From assembly GCA_002118135.1 (NCBI GenBank), contig BDIU01000205.1, positions 124,001 through 188,000 on the forward strand: a stretch of 64,000 nucleotides of DNA, read 5' to 3'. The notes under the pieces were generated by a model that saw only the letters and a program-made list of their open reading frames with translations, searched no databases and had not been told where the DNA came from. Made by a program: the position numbers and the translations under genes. The DNA is from Trebouxia sp. TZW2008 (Eukaryota > Chlorophyta > Trebouxiophyceae > Trebouxiales > Trebouxiaceae). Shown here one piece after another: positions 24,901 through 35,902 of the stretch (within the stretch, counting starts at the first letter, position 1; each line of letters begins with the position of its first letter).

Positions 24901-27900
24901 TTGGGCACTGCAGTCCTTGGAATGATGCCGCTGGAATTGCTGCTGGTGTTGGTTGCAGGTCCATTCCTGCAGTCATAGGTGACAAATATTTAGAGTCAGG
25001 AACATACGCGGTCCAGGGCAGTTGGGGACTAGAATAGCTGCGGGTGTTGCTTGCAGTCCCATCTTTGCATTCAAGAAGCCAATCAATACACTTGCAGTGC
25101 AGCGTACCTTCACCCAGCTTGCACTTACTGATGCAAGCCTGGGCCTGCTAGAGTTGCAGATTGCATGCAAGTTACAATGCAGGGCCTTTACTGCAGTGGG
25201 TGATGACAAGTCTTCGGCAATATGCATGCATTCCTGCAGAAATGCATACTATGTCGGATTTTCTCATGCCGTCAAGGCAGCCAGCAACAGAATAGCCTAT
25301 CATAATTGTACCCTGCTCATTGGACACCATCCAACGTTATCTGTGTGTCAGACAGCATGGGATGATGCCATAACACGAGCAGTGTTGACTATGACAGAAG
25401 CATATCTATCTCAGCTGACTTGCGTCAAGAACTGTTGATCACGCAGTGCAAGCATGGCAACGGAGCTTTGCAGTTCCTGTCATTAGTAAAATGCATGCTT
25501 TCTTGCCTTTCCAGTGCAGTCAGCAAGGCAATCAGAAGCAGAGCCGCCGTTCACAATCAATCCTGCACAGCTTAGGGCACCGTCACAAGCTGTCTGTCAA
25601 ACTAACCCATATGCGATGATGCCATAAGATGGGCAGTCTTGATTATGAACAGCATATCTGTCATAGCTGGCTTGCTTCTGGGATTGTTTACATAAAGTGC
25701 AAGCATGCCAATAGAGACTTGCAATTCCTTTTGTCAGTGAAATTCACTGAAGTTCATGCCTTCCTGCCTTTCCCATATGGTCAACGAGACGACATTGCAT
25801 GCTGTATTGCACGTGTCAGGGCAATACAGCATGCTGTAATTCAAACCGCATGCTGTAAATCAAACCGCATGCGATGTTGCCCTGACATGGGCAGTGTTGA
25901 CTGTGCTAGAAGCATATCTGTGTCAGCTGACTTGCTTTGACAACAGTTGACAAACAGTGCAAGCATGCCAACAGAGACTTGCCAGTCCTTTTATCAGTAC
26001 TGCACTAGTGCAGTTCATGCCTTCATGCCTTGCTCATGTGGGTCACAAGGCCACCAGAACTAGAACAGCTCTTCACAATCAGAACCGCCCGTGTCAAGGC
26101 TCCATCCCACATAGTCTGTGAATCAAACCGCATGTGATGATGTCATAACATGGGCATGACAGCAGTATATCCATTATCTCACAGATGATGTAAGAACTGA
26201 TGTCATACAATGCAAGCATGCCAGAACAGAACGGCTCTTGATAAAGAAAAGCACACATGTTGCCATCGTCATCCCATGTTGTCTCTGTATTGGAATCACA
26301 TGGGATGATGCCATAACATGGGCAGTCTTGACTGTGACAGAAGCATATCTGTGTCAGCTGACTTGCTTTGAACATTGTTCACAAGAGTACATGCCAACAG
26401 AGAGCTGACACTTCTTTTGATCAGTGTTGTCATGCCTTCCTGCCGCTCTCATGCAGTCAGCAAGGCCACCAGAGTAGCACAGTTCTTCACAACCAAAGTT
26501 GCACATGTCAAGGCTCCGTCCCATGTACTTTGTGTGTCAGACCGCATAAGATGAGGCCACAACATGGGCAGTGTTGATTATGAGAAGCATGATCACTATG
26601 GCTGACTTCCTTTGAGAACTGTCAATATACAGTGCAAGCATGCCGACAGAAATTTGCGTTTCCTTGTATCAGTGAAATGTATGCCTTTCTGCCTTTCCCA
26701 TGTGGTCAGCAAGGCAGCCAGAACAGAACAGAGCTTGCTGATCAAAAGTGCACACGTTGCGGGCATCATCCCATGTCGTCTCTGTATCAGACTGCATGCA
26801 ACGATGCCCATGTCATGGTCAGGAATGATCATGAGAACCATGATCGCCATGGCTGACTTGCTTCTTGAACCGCTCACATGCAATGGAAGCATGTCAACAG
26901 AAACTTGCGAGTCCTCCCATCAGTGAAGCTTGTGACTTCCTGCCTCTCCCATGTGATCAACAAGGCCACCAGAACAGAACAGCTCTTCATGACCAAATTT
27001 GCACATGTCAGAGCATCGCCTCAGATCGTAACTACACAAGACAATGCCACAAGATGGGCATGTTGATGATGAACAGCGTGTCTGCCATAGCAAACTTGCT
27101 GCTGGGACAATTTACGTGCAGTGCAGTCATGCCAACAGAGACTTGGGGTTCCTTTTCTCAATTCCTTCCTTCCTGCCTTTCTCACGCAGTTGCCAAAGCT
27201 ACTAGAACAGAGCAGCCTTTGTAGGTGGCCACAATTGCACACGGCAGGGCAACATACTAGGTTGCTTGTGTTTCAGATCCACATGGGATGATGCCATCAC
27301 ATGCGTGGTGTTGACTATGATAGAAGCATTTTGACTTGCTCTGAGCACTGTTGACATACAGTGCAAGCATGCCAACAGAGACTTGCAAGCCCTTGTACCA
27401 GTGAAGTTCATACTTTTCTGCCTTTCCCACGCAGTCAGCAAGGCCACAGAACAGAGCAGCTTTTGATGGCCACAACTGCACACAATATGGGCACAATACT
27501 ATGTCGCCTGTGTATCAGCTTGACCTAGGATGACGTCATCACATGGGTAGCGCTGAATGTGAAAAGCAGATGTGGCAGCTGACTTGCTCCAAAATTGTGT
27601 GTATAGAGAGTAAGCATGCCAACAGAGACTTGCAACTCAAGGCTGCTGGTGAAGGGCATCAGGAATTGAAACCCGGAGATGCGCAACAGCAGTCGAGTAC
27701 TTACAACTCTGTCCTGAAGCATGACTAAGCGTGACACACAAGGATATGACACTCATGTAAAGGCAAACAAACCCTGGAGGTATCATGTGCACTCACGCTG
27801 GTAGGTCCAGGTACGAGTAGTCCAGGCTGCTGTTGAGCGGCACCAGGAACTGAGTACTGGAGATACTCAACAGCACTTCCATTTCAGCCAACTGCAGAGG

Positions 27901-30900
27901 CCCAGAAGGGGCCAGTGCGGGTGCAAGCCCTGGGGCCATTTCAGGAACTGCCCCTGACCCTCCGTCTGTGGGTATGAGTGTGACGCCATCTGGGTTGTAG
28001 CCTGTTGTGTTGAAGCCCACTGAGATCTTGAATCTTGCGCCTTCAGCTGTTGAATAAGCTGTTGTAATCTGCGAGAGCAGGGCTGCGCAGCCTGCAAAGC
28101 ACAACAGCCGGTTTTGCTGCGCACATGACATTTGCAGTAGTTTAGTACAGAGACCTTGGACACTCCTGCCTAAGGACAGTGACAGCTGTGAGTGGCTTTT
28201 GACACACTCAGGCGAATTCCCATCCTGATCAAGCTCATCAGCGGCTCCATGTCTGGACTGCGCAGCCAGTAGGTCTAACAAGCATACACCCTGATCAATA
28301 CTTTACGTCACACATTCTAGCACAGGTGCCAGATATGTCGGCTCGAGTCCGGCCTCATCAAGCTGTTACTGAGCTTGATAAGCATGCTATCTGACGTTTA
28401 TCAGCAAAAGGTCAGACCAGACAATGCAAACAGATTGCAGTATGCATGTCATCAGCCTGTTACCATTGCTTCAGACCTGAACAGCATGGAAATGCTTACC
28501 TATGGAGGTGTCAATGCAGACTGGCCTGAGCTGATCCACACTGGCAACTGAGTCCTCGAAACCATTGAACCAATAGTCAAACATGCTGTCATTTCTGTTC
28601 AAGCTGGAGTGGAAGAAGTCCCAGGTGATGCCATTCAAGTTCAGGTTAAAGTGTGGGGTAGTTTACCTATGGTTGTGTCACTGCAGACGGGCCTGAGCTG
28701 ATCCACACTGGCAACTGAGTCCTCCAACCCATTGAACCAGTAGTCAAAAGTGATGTCATCCAAGTTCAGGCTGGTGTTCCCCTTGTTTGTCAGCCTGCAG
28801 CACAAGCAGCCATGGTTGAAATCGCACACTGCGACGTAAGCACGTGGAGCTTTCTGGATGGCATGCTGGATGATCAATGCCCAGCAACAAGTTACATGCA
28901 TACTTGCTAAACCACAACAAGAGGCGTTCCCTGACCCCTATGGTCGGTGCCTTTGACCCTGTTGGGGTAAGAAGTTACTCATTTGCCAATCTGCAGAATT
29001 GCCTGCACCTTGTGAAGACCAAAACCAACGTAGCACATGTCCGAGTATGACATGATGCATGCCTGTCTTCATCTTCACAAGGTGCAGATCCTTTGCAGAT
29101 CGACACACTGAACACTTGCCTCATGAGTGGCTCAATGACACGTTTCATTTCTCTAAGACGTGACCGGTCAGGTGCCTTATTTGGAAAATGAGTAGATGCT
29201 CGTAGAAACAAAGATGCCAATGAAAGCACATCTGGACATCAAGGCTTTAAATGGTCAGGCTGCCTGCCCAAAGAGAATGCTCAATAAAAGAAAAGATACC
29301 TGCCTGGGTGAAAGGGGGGAGGCTGACAGGCACATTGAACAGATCAATCAATGCATATCCCTTACAAGCTTTTTGCGTGCCATCCGTAGACTGGAGAGGC
29401 AAACTGTAGCATCCAATTCCACCTGATGAGAAACTGGGTGAACGGTGGGAGGCTGACAGGCACATTGACATAGTCAAAGGCGCATGCTTCAGGTAGATGC
29501 TACTGCTGGGCACAATTGTCATAGCGATGGTGCAGTAATCCATCCAGTGCATACTCCAAGCAGATGCTAATGCTGTCGATAAGCACTCACCTGATAAGAA
29601 ACTGGGTGAACGGTGGCAGGCTGACAGGCACATTGACATAGTCAATGGGCGCATACTCCAGGTAGATGCTAGTGCTGGGCACAATGTTTCCAGTCACAGT
29701 GCGGTACTGGGTTCGACCACTGGTGCCTGTTAAGCTGCTGTTGGCACTGGCATTGGCTGCTCCATAGGATTCACACTTGAAGTTGTTGAACAGCAGATCC
29801 TGAACAATGGACAGACATCAGCATGAGATGTTGCCCACGCGTTTTGGTCAGTGTTGCACAGGGCCTGTGCTTTAGAAGGCTGTTGGCATTGCTCACAACA
29901 CATGCTTGGCTGGTTGGCTAAGGCACACTAAGCAAAGCATATGCGCTCAACTGGATGCTAATGAGTGCAAAAGTTTTCACTGGTGAGGTGTGCTGGACAG
30001 AGCAGATGGCTGCAGCACATGCCAGAGTGTGCACTAAAGTGAGCCTTGTCTGCACGCACTGGGGCATATGTCAATGGATGTATTTAGGCAAGCTCGATCA
30101 AGTCTGTGGACTGGCACATGTGCTACGCGCTGCACACATGCAAGTGACATGCAAGTGGCATTCAAGTGACTTTGACATTGACGCCCCAGGCAGCAGTATC
30201 TTAATCAAACATGACTTTAATGTAGGACCAATTGACACAGAGTCCTGACTCCATCTCATGCTTGTCCACAAACATGGTTATTAATCAATGACACCAGGCA
30301 GTGACTGCCTTTGGCAGCACACCAAGCAGACACCTATGTGTCTGTCCTTGCACAAAGCAAACTTGCATGCACTGGATTGCAGCACTATAGGCAAGAAAGC
30401 GTACAGGAAGGCATACATGCATTCCCGTGTGCTTGATACAAGTGCTTGCCTGGCTGTAGTAGTGCAAACACTACGTCATGCAGGCTGCAAGGGCTTGTGT
30501 CACTGTAGCCAACAATGCACATAGCACAAACAATGGCAAAGAACACATGGCAAGCATTTGTAATACACCCTACCGAGATGGGAGCAACTTTGTATGGATT
30601 TGCAGGATCTGGGTTCACCACAGCCTTGTGACCCAGGAACTGCAGGGTTTGCTCCTGCAACACAAACAATACAACATATCAATATACTGCCTATATGCAG
30701 CTCTGCAGGCAGGCAAGCTGTGTCATGCCTCACCTGCCTGTTATCAAATTGGCAAGAAAGATGCAAGATCGAGACTGTGACCTGGCAGAATCAGGAAGGT
30801 CCAATTGAGAGAAATTTGACTCAGTTTTGATGATAGCTATAGCCCAGTGATCAAATGACTGGCAAATGTGATGGAAGATCTGCAACTGGTCAATTTTCTG

Positions 30901-32531
30901 CCAGCTGGTCAGTGTCGCTTCAGGAGCAGCAAGCAGGTGAAGTCCAGCAAAAACGAGGTTGACCAGCAGTTGTGACCTGACAAAACCAAGCATGCCAAAA
31001 TGAGCAACGGTCCCACCTGTACTGGAAAAACCCAGGCATTCACCAGCCTAGTTGTCATCAGTATTGAACAGAATTGCTGGTCAATGCTAATGACAAGTAG
31101 GCTGGTGAATGCCTGGCTTTATCCAGGCTGTGTGTGCAAGCCAACCAAGACTGGCAGCTCAAACTCGGTGAAACTGAGACAAGTTCTGGTGACAACCAAA
31201 ATTTAGAATTAGCTGTGAAAAGGGTCAGACTCCATTAAGGTCACACCTGCCGTTCTTGACAGCTTGCTGCATGTTGTTTGCAGTCAGTGCGCTGCTGTGG
31301 ATCTCCACATGGCATACATTTACACTGCCAGGCAGTGGGTCAACAGATGTGTCAAAACCAGCAAAAGTCCCACCTGTGCTGGGTAGAACCAAGCATTCTC
31401 CACAGCCTGTTGGGTGTTGTTTGCAGTCAATGCAGTGCTCTGGATCTCCACATGGCTCACATTCACACTGCCAGGCAATGGATAGCTGGTGTTAGGGAAA
31501 TAATCTGCAGCCTCTGAGAGCACTTCTCCGTCTGTGAAGTTCCAGCCTAAGCGCCAGCTCTGCACAGTGATCTACAGAAGCCGCAACACCAATGATTAAC
31601 TTCTGCATGGCGCACATTCACACCGCAAGGCAATGGGTAGCTAGTGTTGGTGAATTAATCTGCAGCCTCTGAAAGCACTTCTCCATCTGTGAAGTTTCAA
31701 TTCAAAACGCCAGCTCTGTACAGTGATCTGCAGAAGCAGAACAATAATCACAACAATAGTAGGCATAGTGAATGGTCAATATCTACTAAGATCAATGCAC
31801 AGCAATGTGCAGGAGCCACAATGGTGTCAATGAGACTAAAGGCAGGCATAAGAATAGTGACAGTTTGAGGTTCCCGCCCAGACCAGCTCTGCACAGTGAT
31901 CTGCAAGAACAAAAACAGTTATATGCAGAGGCCACAATACCCTGATGAAGATGAAAGCAATGTCCATGTTTGTCTCAATGTGAACGTGTCAAGCATACTG
32001 CCATGTCTCAACATACCAGGTGTGCAACCAGGAAATGCATGCAGCTCTCAGTGCCTGCTGCAAACAGCATGTGGCCAACATGTGCTTATGTAATGCCCTT
32101 GTCACTGCAGCATGCAGAACAGGCACACACCAATGTGCATATGGCTACTGCAGAATCACTGCTGCAATGCAACAGCAGCAATGCAAAAGCAGCAATGCAA
32201 CAGCTGGTGTGTGCGCAGACCAAGCACACGCCATAGTGCATACACTGAGTGCGGAAACACTGCTGCAGTGCAATAGCAGGTTTCTGTTAAGGGAGACTGT
32301 TTCGCTGCGGCTCACATTTGCATTGTTGGTGATGCCCAAGCTTGCCACAAAGATTGGGACATTAGAGTTGTCACCGCCACCTTGACCCAGGGACACAGCA
32401 TAATTGACGCTGACTGGACAAGTGCCTTGGGCCGCTGCCAGCTGTGGTGCTAGCAGACTCAGCATGACAGCCACTACCAGCCATTGAGACAAGAAACTCA
32501 GCTTGGACTGCCTAAGCCATGTTGTGGCCAT
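15973..32531 (-). CDS. Receptor-like TKL kinase with CBM2-like and CBM3-type ectodomain
   Basis: Sixteen phase-consistent exons, in coding order: 32531-32316, 31571-31374, 30654-30574, 29799-29591, 28794-28667, 28091-27797, 24966-24843, 24414-24325, 23827-22663, 22322-21672, 20002-19812, 19063-18881, 18355-18192, 17690-17517, 17112-17019, 16152-15973; 1380 aa. Signal peptide 1-35 ([18 protein letters not shown]). Residues ~38-138 form a CBM2-like module ([12 protein letters not shown]). Residues ~166-417 form a CBM3-type module ([37 protein letters not shown]). Then comes a Pro/Ser/Thr-rich hydroxyproline-type stalk, a transmembrane helix ~736-758 followed by RKRRQKR, and a cytoplasmic linker with a GLVxGxS heptad repeat. 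The kinase domain starts ~1115: [14 protein letters not shown] (K1137), HRDLKPSN (D1233), DFG (D1251), APEQF. All catalytic residues are present. Inference: a cell-surface receptor sensing cellulose or related glycan. Confidence 0.9.
16248..16402 (-). repeat. Ghost copies of receptor-kinase last-exon acceptor edge
   Basis: Two copies, near 16250-16275 and 16354-16380, of the acceptor and first codons of the exon starting at 16152 (plus-strand core AACCTTCACAATAATCTGCA in the functional site). They lie upstream in the coding direction, within the preceding intron. Confidence 0.8.
17155..17350 (-). repeat. Ghost copies around the VDVYSLG exon
   Basis: The clearest copy (about 17285-17345) repeats the 5' part of the exon 17112-17019 ([12 protein letters not shown] becomes [12 protein letters not shown]). 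The flanking acceptor context recurs near 17230 and 17340, together with an AGCTGTCATGCA-type intron block. All lie on the acceptor side. Confidence 0.78.
17750..17842 (-). repeat. Ghost copy of the HRDLKPSN/DFG exon acceptor edge
   Basis: A copy of the first ~70 bases of exon 17690-17517. Its minus-strand sense reads [20 protein letters not shown], against [20 protein letters not shown] in the functional exon. The ATCCCTGC acceptor context is retained. It is well preserved and in frame. Confidence 0.9.
17990..18115. other. Poly-purine/poly-G tract with a 2-base assembly gap
   Basis: A purine-rich stretch with G runs at about 18059-18072 and 18090-18104, flanking two N at 18079-18080. It sits inside an intron of the receptor kinase. 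The homopolymers and Ns suggest an unresolved, possibly collapsed, low-complexity repeat. No exon ghost is visible here. Confidence 0.9.
18435..18535 (-). repeat. Ghost copy of the kinase hinge exon acceptor edge
   Basis: A copy of the 5' part of exon 18355-18192. Its sense reads [19 protein letters not shown], against [19 protein letters not shown], and it is open in frame with a Gln-Glu start at the acceptor. It lies on the acceptor side of the functional exon. Confidence 0.9.
19120..19430 (-). repeat. Ghost copies of the glycine-loop exon (2 copies)
   Basis: Copies near 19125-19235 and 19315-19425 of the acceptor and 5' part of exon 19063-18881. The outer copy still reads [18 protein letters not shown]. 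The inner copy is frameshifted. Both are preceded by CTGCATCA-type (plus strand) acceptor context. Confidence 0.92.
19490..19560 (-). repeat. Ghost copy of the juxtamembrane exon
   Basis: The plus-strand block CAGGTCAATGTCAGCAACAG repeats part of exon 20002-19812 (CAGGTCAATGTCAGCAGCAG). It lies downstream of that exon in the coding direction, as donor-side copies do. A copy of more distal exon and intron sequence lies next to it, near 19735-19810. Confidence 0.75.
21440..21520 (-). repeat. Ghost copy of the cytoplasmic-linker exon donor edge
   Basis: About 75 bases matching the 3' end of exon 22322-21672 with its GTA/ACCTGG donor context. The plus-strand core GGCTGTTCAAGCAGGGA is shared. It sits about 210 bases downstream of the functional donor. 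Confidence 0.88.
22137..22220 (-). repeat. Coding heptad repeat GLVxGxS in cytoplasmic linker
   Basis: Four tandem 21-base units in exon 22322-21672 encode [21 protein letters not shown] and GLVNGQS. This is a short in-frame minisatellite in the segment between membrane and kinase domain. Confidence 0.9.
25190..27625. repeat. ~250-bp satellite array (about ten units) inside an intron
   Basis: The block GCAAGCATGCCAACAGAGAC, or close variants, recurs near 25449, 25709, 25961, 26212, 26386, 26635, 26886, 27124, 27363 and 27612. Typical spacing is 238-260 bases, with one ~174-base unit. Each unit also carries GTGGTCAGCAAGGCCACCAG-like and GGATGATGCCATAACATGGG-like blocks. The last unit runs directly into a ghost copy of exon 28091-27797. 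The array fills most of the 2.8-kb intron between 27797 and 24966 of the receptor kinase. No unit has a long open frame. Confidence 0.93.
27625..27722 (-). repeat. Ghost copy of CBM3 exon donor edge
   Basis: A diverged copy of the end of exon 28091-27797. Its sense reads [20 protein letters not shown], against [20 protein letters not shown]. It abuts the 250-bp satellite. Confidence 0.82.
28500..28640 (-). repeat. Second copy of the CBM3 exon (pseudo- or alternative exon)
   Basis: A copy of exon 28794-28667 that reads [17 protein letters not shown], against [17 protein letters not shown], is open in frame and ends in its own ATAG|GTAAGC donor. Its 5' part differs (an insert and no clear acceptor). 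It lies on the donor side of the functional exon. Confidence 0.88.
29300..29545 (-). repeat. Ghost copies of ectodomain exon 4 donor edge (2 copies)
   Basis: Copies near 29305-29400 and 29425-29545 repeat the 3' end of exon 29799-29591. The plus-strand core GGAGGCTGACAGGCACATTGA corresponds to GGCAGGCTGACAGGCACATTGA in the functional exon. Both carry a CACCTG-like donor position. Confidence 0.9.
31010..31350 (-). repeat. Ghost copies of ectodomain exon 2 donor edge
   Basis: Copies near 31010-31060 and 31245-31345 repeat the 3' end of exon 31571-31374 with its CCCACCTGT (plus strand) donor. Shared plus-strand text includes TGGATCTCCACATGGC. A further copy, of the acceptor side, lies at about 31590-31735. 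Confidence 0.85.
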
Positions 32532-32760
32532 GAATTCATGCTGGCGTGCTCTGCTTGGTGTGTGCTGTCTGACAGCAGGCTGTGAGGGAGAGACACCGGG
32601 AAAGTCTGTCTGATCTGGTAAACTGTGTGCTTGTGCTTGTCTCACACAGCTGTGCTGGTGAAGTCTGCTTGCTGGACCAGTTGATGTTGTGAAATGCTGA
32701 TCTGTAGCAGTGTTGGAAGCGTTCTGCAGCTGACAATGCTGCTGCTGCTGCTGCTGCTGC

Positions 32761-32794
<34 letters not shown>

Positions 32795-34187
32795 GCCGTG
32801 TGCTGGACACAGTTGCCTGTGTTGATGGACAGGATGGAAAGCATGGCATAATACTGCTTTTTCGCTTTTGCTACAGAGCGCAGGAGTCATAAACTGGAGG
32901 CAATGCACACGGCGCTGCTGGTGGGTCTGTGACAACGTCTGCTGCTTGATGGGCCCCCTTGTGTGCTTGCTTGCAAGCTTGTAATTGCAAAGTCAGCTTT
33001 TGTTCAACTGAAACGCTGTTGACAGACTCCCAACTTGTCAATGACAGCTCAGCTGGTGCTGTCTATGCAAATTGGGCTTGGCAGCTTGCAAGCTTGGTGA
33101 ACCCAGGACAATCATCTAGACACTATGTCACTGATCAGCATTGCCCCAATTGCAACTGCACTGTTGCGATAGCTGTCAATTTGACAGCTTTGCAGCTTCC
33201 GAGCAGCAGCTTCGAAGGCTGTAAGTCGGCAGCAGCTCGTTTGCAACCGCAGCTCGATCGGATGCTCGATCGCGACTTGGTGACACGCAGTTCGATTGGA
33301 GAGGTGCGTAAAAGGCTGCTGCCCAAGGTCGTGTTGGTGGAGCTAGCAAACAGCGATACAGTCCAGAGCGGAAAAAGCTGGCTGCAGCCTCGGTCCGCCG
33401 GCTACTATCTGCTATGCGATTCACGGGGCGTCCGCGGCTGTCAAATCGAGCACGGCGGCTGTTTCCTGCGCAGTTGGGCCTCGTGGCTTCTGCCAGAAAC
33501 GGTGGCCGTTCAGCAAGGCGAGGCCGCGATACCCACTTGCTGCAACGCTGAGGCGCCTCAGGGAGTTCAGCAGCGTTCTAGTGCCGGGGTAGAGCTAGCG
33601 TCGAACACCTCGCGTTAGCTCTTGGCTGAGGCACAGACGAAGAACCAAGGTCTACCTTTCTTCACGATGTGCACTTTAGAATCCACATCCCCAAACTTTC
33701 TATTTGCATGCCTGTGCACTTCTTCATCGCAGCAGAGGCATGCAGGCTATTTGGGCAGAAGCCGACCTACATGCGCATGCTTCCTTTGGAGTTAGCTTGG
33801 AGAGCTTGGCAAGAGGCTACATGCTCCTGTAGCTACAGATATAGATACGATGTGCAGATCTAGATGCGTGCCACAGTAAGTTACTCAGCGTACTCTACTC
33901 TAGAGATCTCCGCTGCACAGTACAGAAATGCACACTGACTGCGCAACTGATTCCTGTGGGCGAGGTCAGCTTGCAAAGCACGCTAATGATTCTCGCTTAT
34001 CTGTTGCGAAGAAGAGCATGATGCCTCGGCTCCGGAGCCAATTTGTAAGGAAGCGTTATTGGTTGGCGTTTGCAAAGGTTCAGAATGCAGAGGTTCACGA
34101 ATCATTGCGAGAGGTCACGACCTGCTGAAAATGTCGCCGCAGTGGTAAGCATATCTGCAGCCGGCGAGCAGCGTCACACGCGCCGAG
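32532..34187. promoter_or_regulatory. Divergent intergenic region between receptor kinase and ferredoxin
   Basis: About 1.65 kb separate two start codons pointing apart, so both promoters and 5' UTRs should lie here. It includes a CTG/CAG trinucleotide run on the receptor side. A G/C-richer segment around 33190-33620 is open on the plus strand for ~140 codons without a recognisable protein. Nothing else is supported. Confidence 0.6.
32740..32797. repeat. CTG/CAG trinucleotide repeat
   Basis: About 18 consecutive CTG triplets with a few CCG interruptions. It lies roughly 210-265 bases upstream of the receptor-kinase ATG on its sense strand, where it reads (CAG)n and would be in the 5' UTR. 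It would encode poly-Gln only if translation began further upstream. Confidence 0.95.
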
Positions 34188-34684
34188 ATGGTGAGCACGA
34201 TCACATGCAGCATGTCACGCGCTTCGACAAGTTTTGCACGGCGTTCAGTGTTGCGAGCGCGTCCCAGCCGCAGACAAGCTCCGCGCAGAACAAAGATCAG
34301 GCCTTCGGCTTTTACTGTGACCCTCGACACTCCCGAGGGGCAGAAAAAGATCGAGTGCGATGAGAGCACCTACATACTAGATGCCGCAGATGACGCAGGC
34401 CTGGACCTGCCGTACTCCTGTCGGTCTGGCACTTGCGGCACTTGCGCGGCTAAGCTGGCGGATGGCGATATGAGTCTAATAGAGCAGGTGCGAATGGCTT
34501 CCGATGCGCGTGCAATCGATAGGGCTGATCAATTACAAGCGTTCATGAAGTTTGACTGTTGCAGGACTCAAATTCTTTTCTGGAAGACTTCATGGCAGAA
34601 AATAAGGTTCTGCTGACCTGCACAGCGTATCCCAAAGGCGATGTCACTCTCAAAACACATCAAGAGGACAATGTCTATGACTGA
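34188..34684 (+). CDS. Plant-type [2Fe-2S] ferredoxin, plastid
   Basis: Two exons, 34188-34487 and 34565-34684, with a 77-base phase-0 GT-AG intron; 139 aa. Residues 1-~42 are rich in Ser, Arg and Ala with almost no acid ([19 protein letters not shown]), a typical chloroplast transit peptide. The mature part starts near [19 protein letters not shown] and holds the iron-sulphur ligands in [13 protein letters not shown] (three Cys) and the fourth in [12 protein letters not shown]. It ends [10 protein letters not shown]. The protein carries one electron at a time from photosystem I to FNR and other acceptors. The divergence of the linker [13 protein letters not shown] from the usual leaf isoform could mean a minor or non-photosynthetic isoform. 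The intron is short and has no ghost copies. Confidence 0.95.
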
Positions 34685-35902
34685 GCATCGCTGCAGGACA
34701 TGGTTGCTGTCAGCCTAGAATTTTTGGACAGACAGGAAAGATGCAGGAGATTTGGATGCCTTGACTCAGGCGCTGATTGCTGCTAGCAGGATTTGCAGCG
34801 CAAATACGATCTGGGTTTTTGACTTGTGTTAGAAATAGTCAGGTGTAGACAATCTCAGCGTGGAACATATGCATGACCATCGACTGATGTTTCTACAGCA
34901 ACTCCATGTCTATGTGTAAATGCAGAAACAAGCACGTGTAGCTCAATACATCATTGTACAAGCAAAACACACGCGTATCAATACATGCTGGAAGTTTATC
35001 GGGCGCTGATGATTGATCAATCTGTACAATCAGATTGTGATGTCATATGATGCACTTGCATATAGTGCACAGCAATGGCATCCGTCGCCTCTACTGCCAT
35101 GCTTGCCTGATGACTTGCGGCAGTCAAACAGTACACGGTCACCACCCATTTGCTTGCGCCCATTGGCAGACGTTCCCTGGGCAGCCGTTGCTGGCTGTTT
35201 ACATCACGTGGCAGATCTGATTTATATCCTGCCGCTCCGGAACCAGCAACACCTAGCTGAACAGCTACGACCCGATCACGATGCACCGTCGTGTTAGGCG
35301 CGACCGCTGCCATCGTTGCACATAGATCTGTTCTGATTGCACGAAGGCGCGAGCCTGACAATGTTTACCAGCCACCTCCTCATTATGAGCGATCTGACAC
35401 GAGGCCTTTACGGGCCTTGCTGGCCAGCGCAGAAGTGCCGACGCCATTGCTTGATCAACCTGCGATGCTTCACCAAGTACGTTGCCAATCAGATGTGCCA
35501 GGGAGTCGCTCAGCGACACCTGTCAAGCTGCAAGCAGCGATGTTTAAGGCTTCAACTTCACTGCAGGCCTGAAGACGTGGCGGAGTTCACGGTCGTTAGG
35601 ACAGTTCCAAAGCCAATACGACAGGTGCAGCATCTGTTCAATCTTCAGGATCATCCCAAGCAGGTGAATATCAGCATTTAAAAGAGTCCAGCAACTACAT
35701 ATATACATACTGCTAACAAGCTCCCACCCTGCAGAGTTTGCAGATGCCACAGAGAGCGAGCCAGCAGCCGCACCAGCACATGCTGCACCCTGATCAGCAT
35801 ACACAAATAGACAGACCTCAAACAGATAGGCCGCAGGCAGGTCTTCTGTCCATCATTCGAAGCGCAATGCACTAAAAGTCATGCGTATTTGCCTTAAAAC
35901 AG
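34685..35902. other. Region between ferredoxin and OPR gene
   Basis: It holds the ferredoxin 3' UTR (a TGTAA polyadenylation-type motif lies near 34915) and the 5' side of the OPR gene. An open stretch ending near 35663 (RPEDVAEFTVVRTVPKPIR) stops at a CAG|GTGAAT donor. A second, Gln/His-rich, open stretch begins after an acceptor near 35736. These may be 5' exons supplying an organelle transit peptide to the OPR protein. I could not join them in phase with confidence. Confidence 0.45.

Noticed and set aside
25190..27625. Possible transposon or gene family in the 250-bp array
   Set aside because: Units show no long open frame, terminal inverted repeats, target-site duplications or reverse-transcriptase motifs. 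It is a plain satellite.
32959..33618. 219-codon plus-strand open frame upstream of ferredoxin
   Set aside because: The open frame has no recognisable domain and mixed composition, and lies in a divergent promoter region. It is kept only as a note in the intergenic entry.
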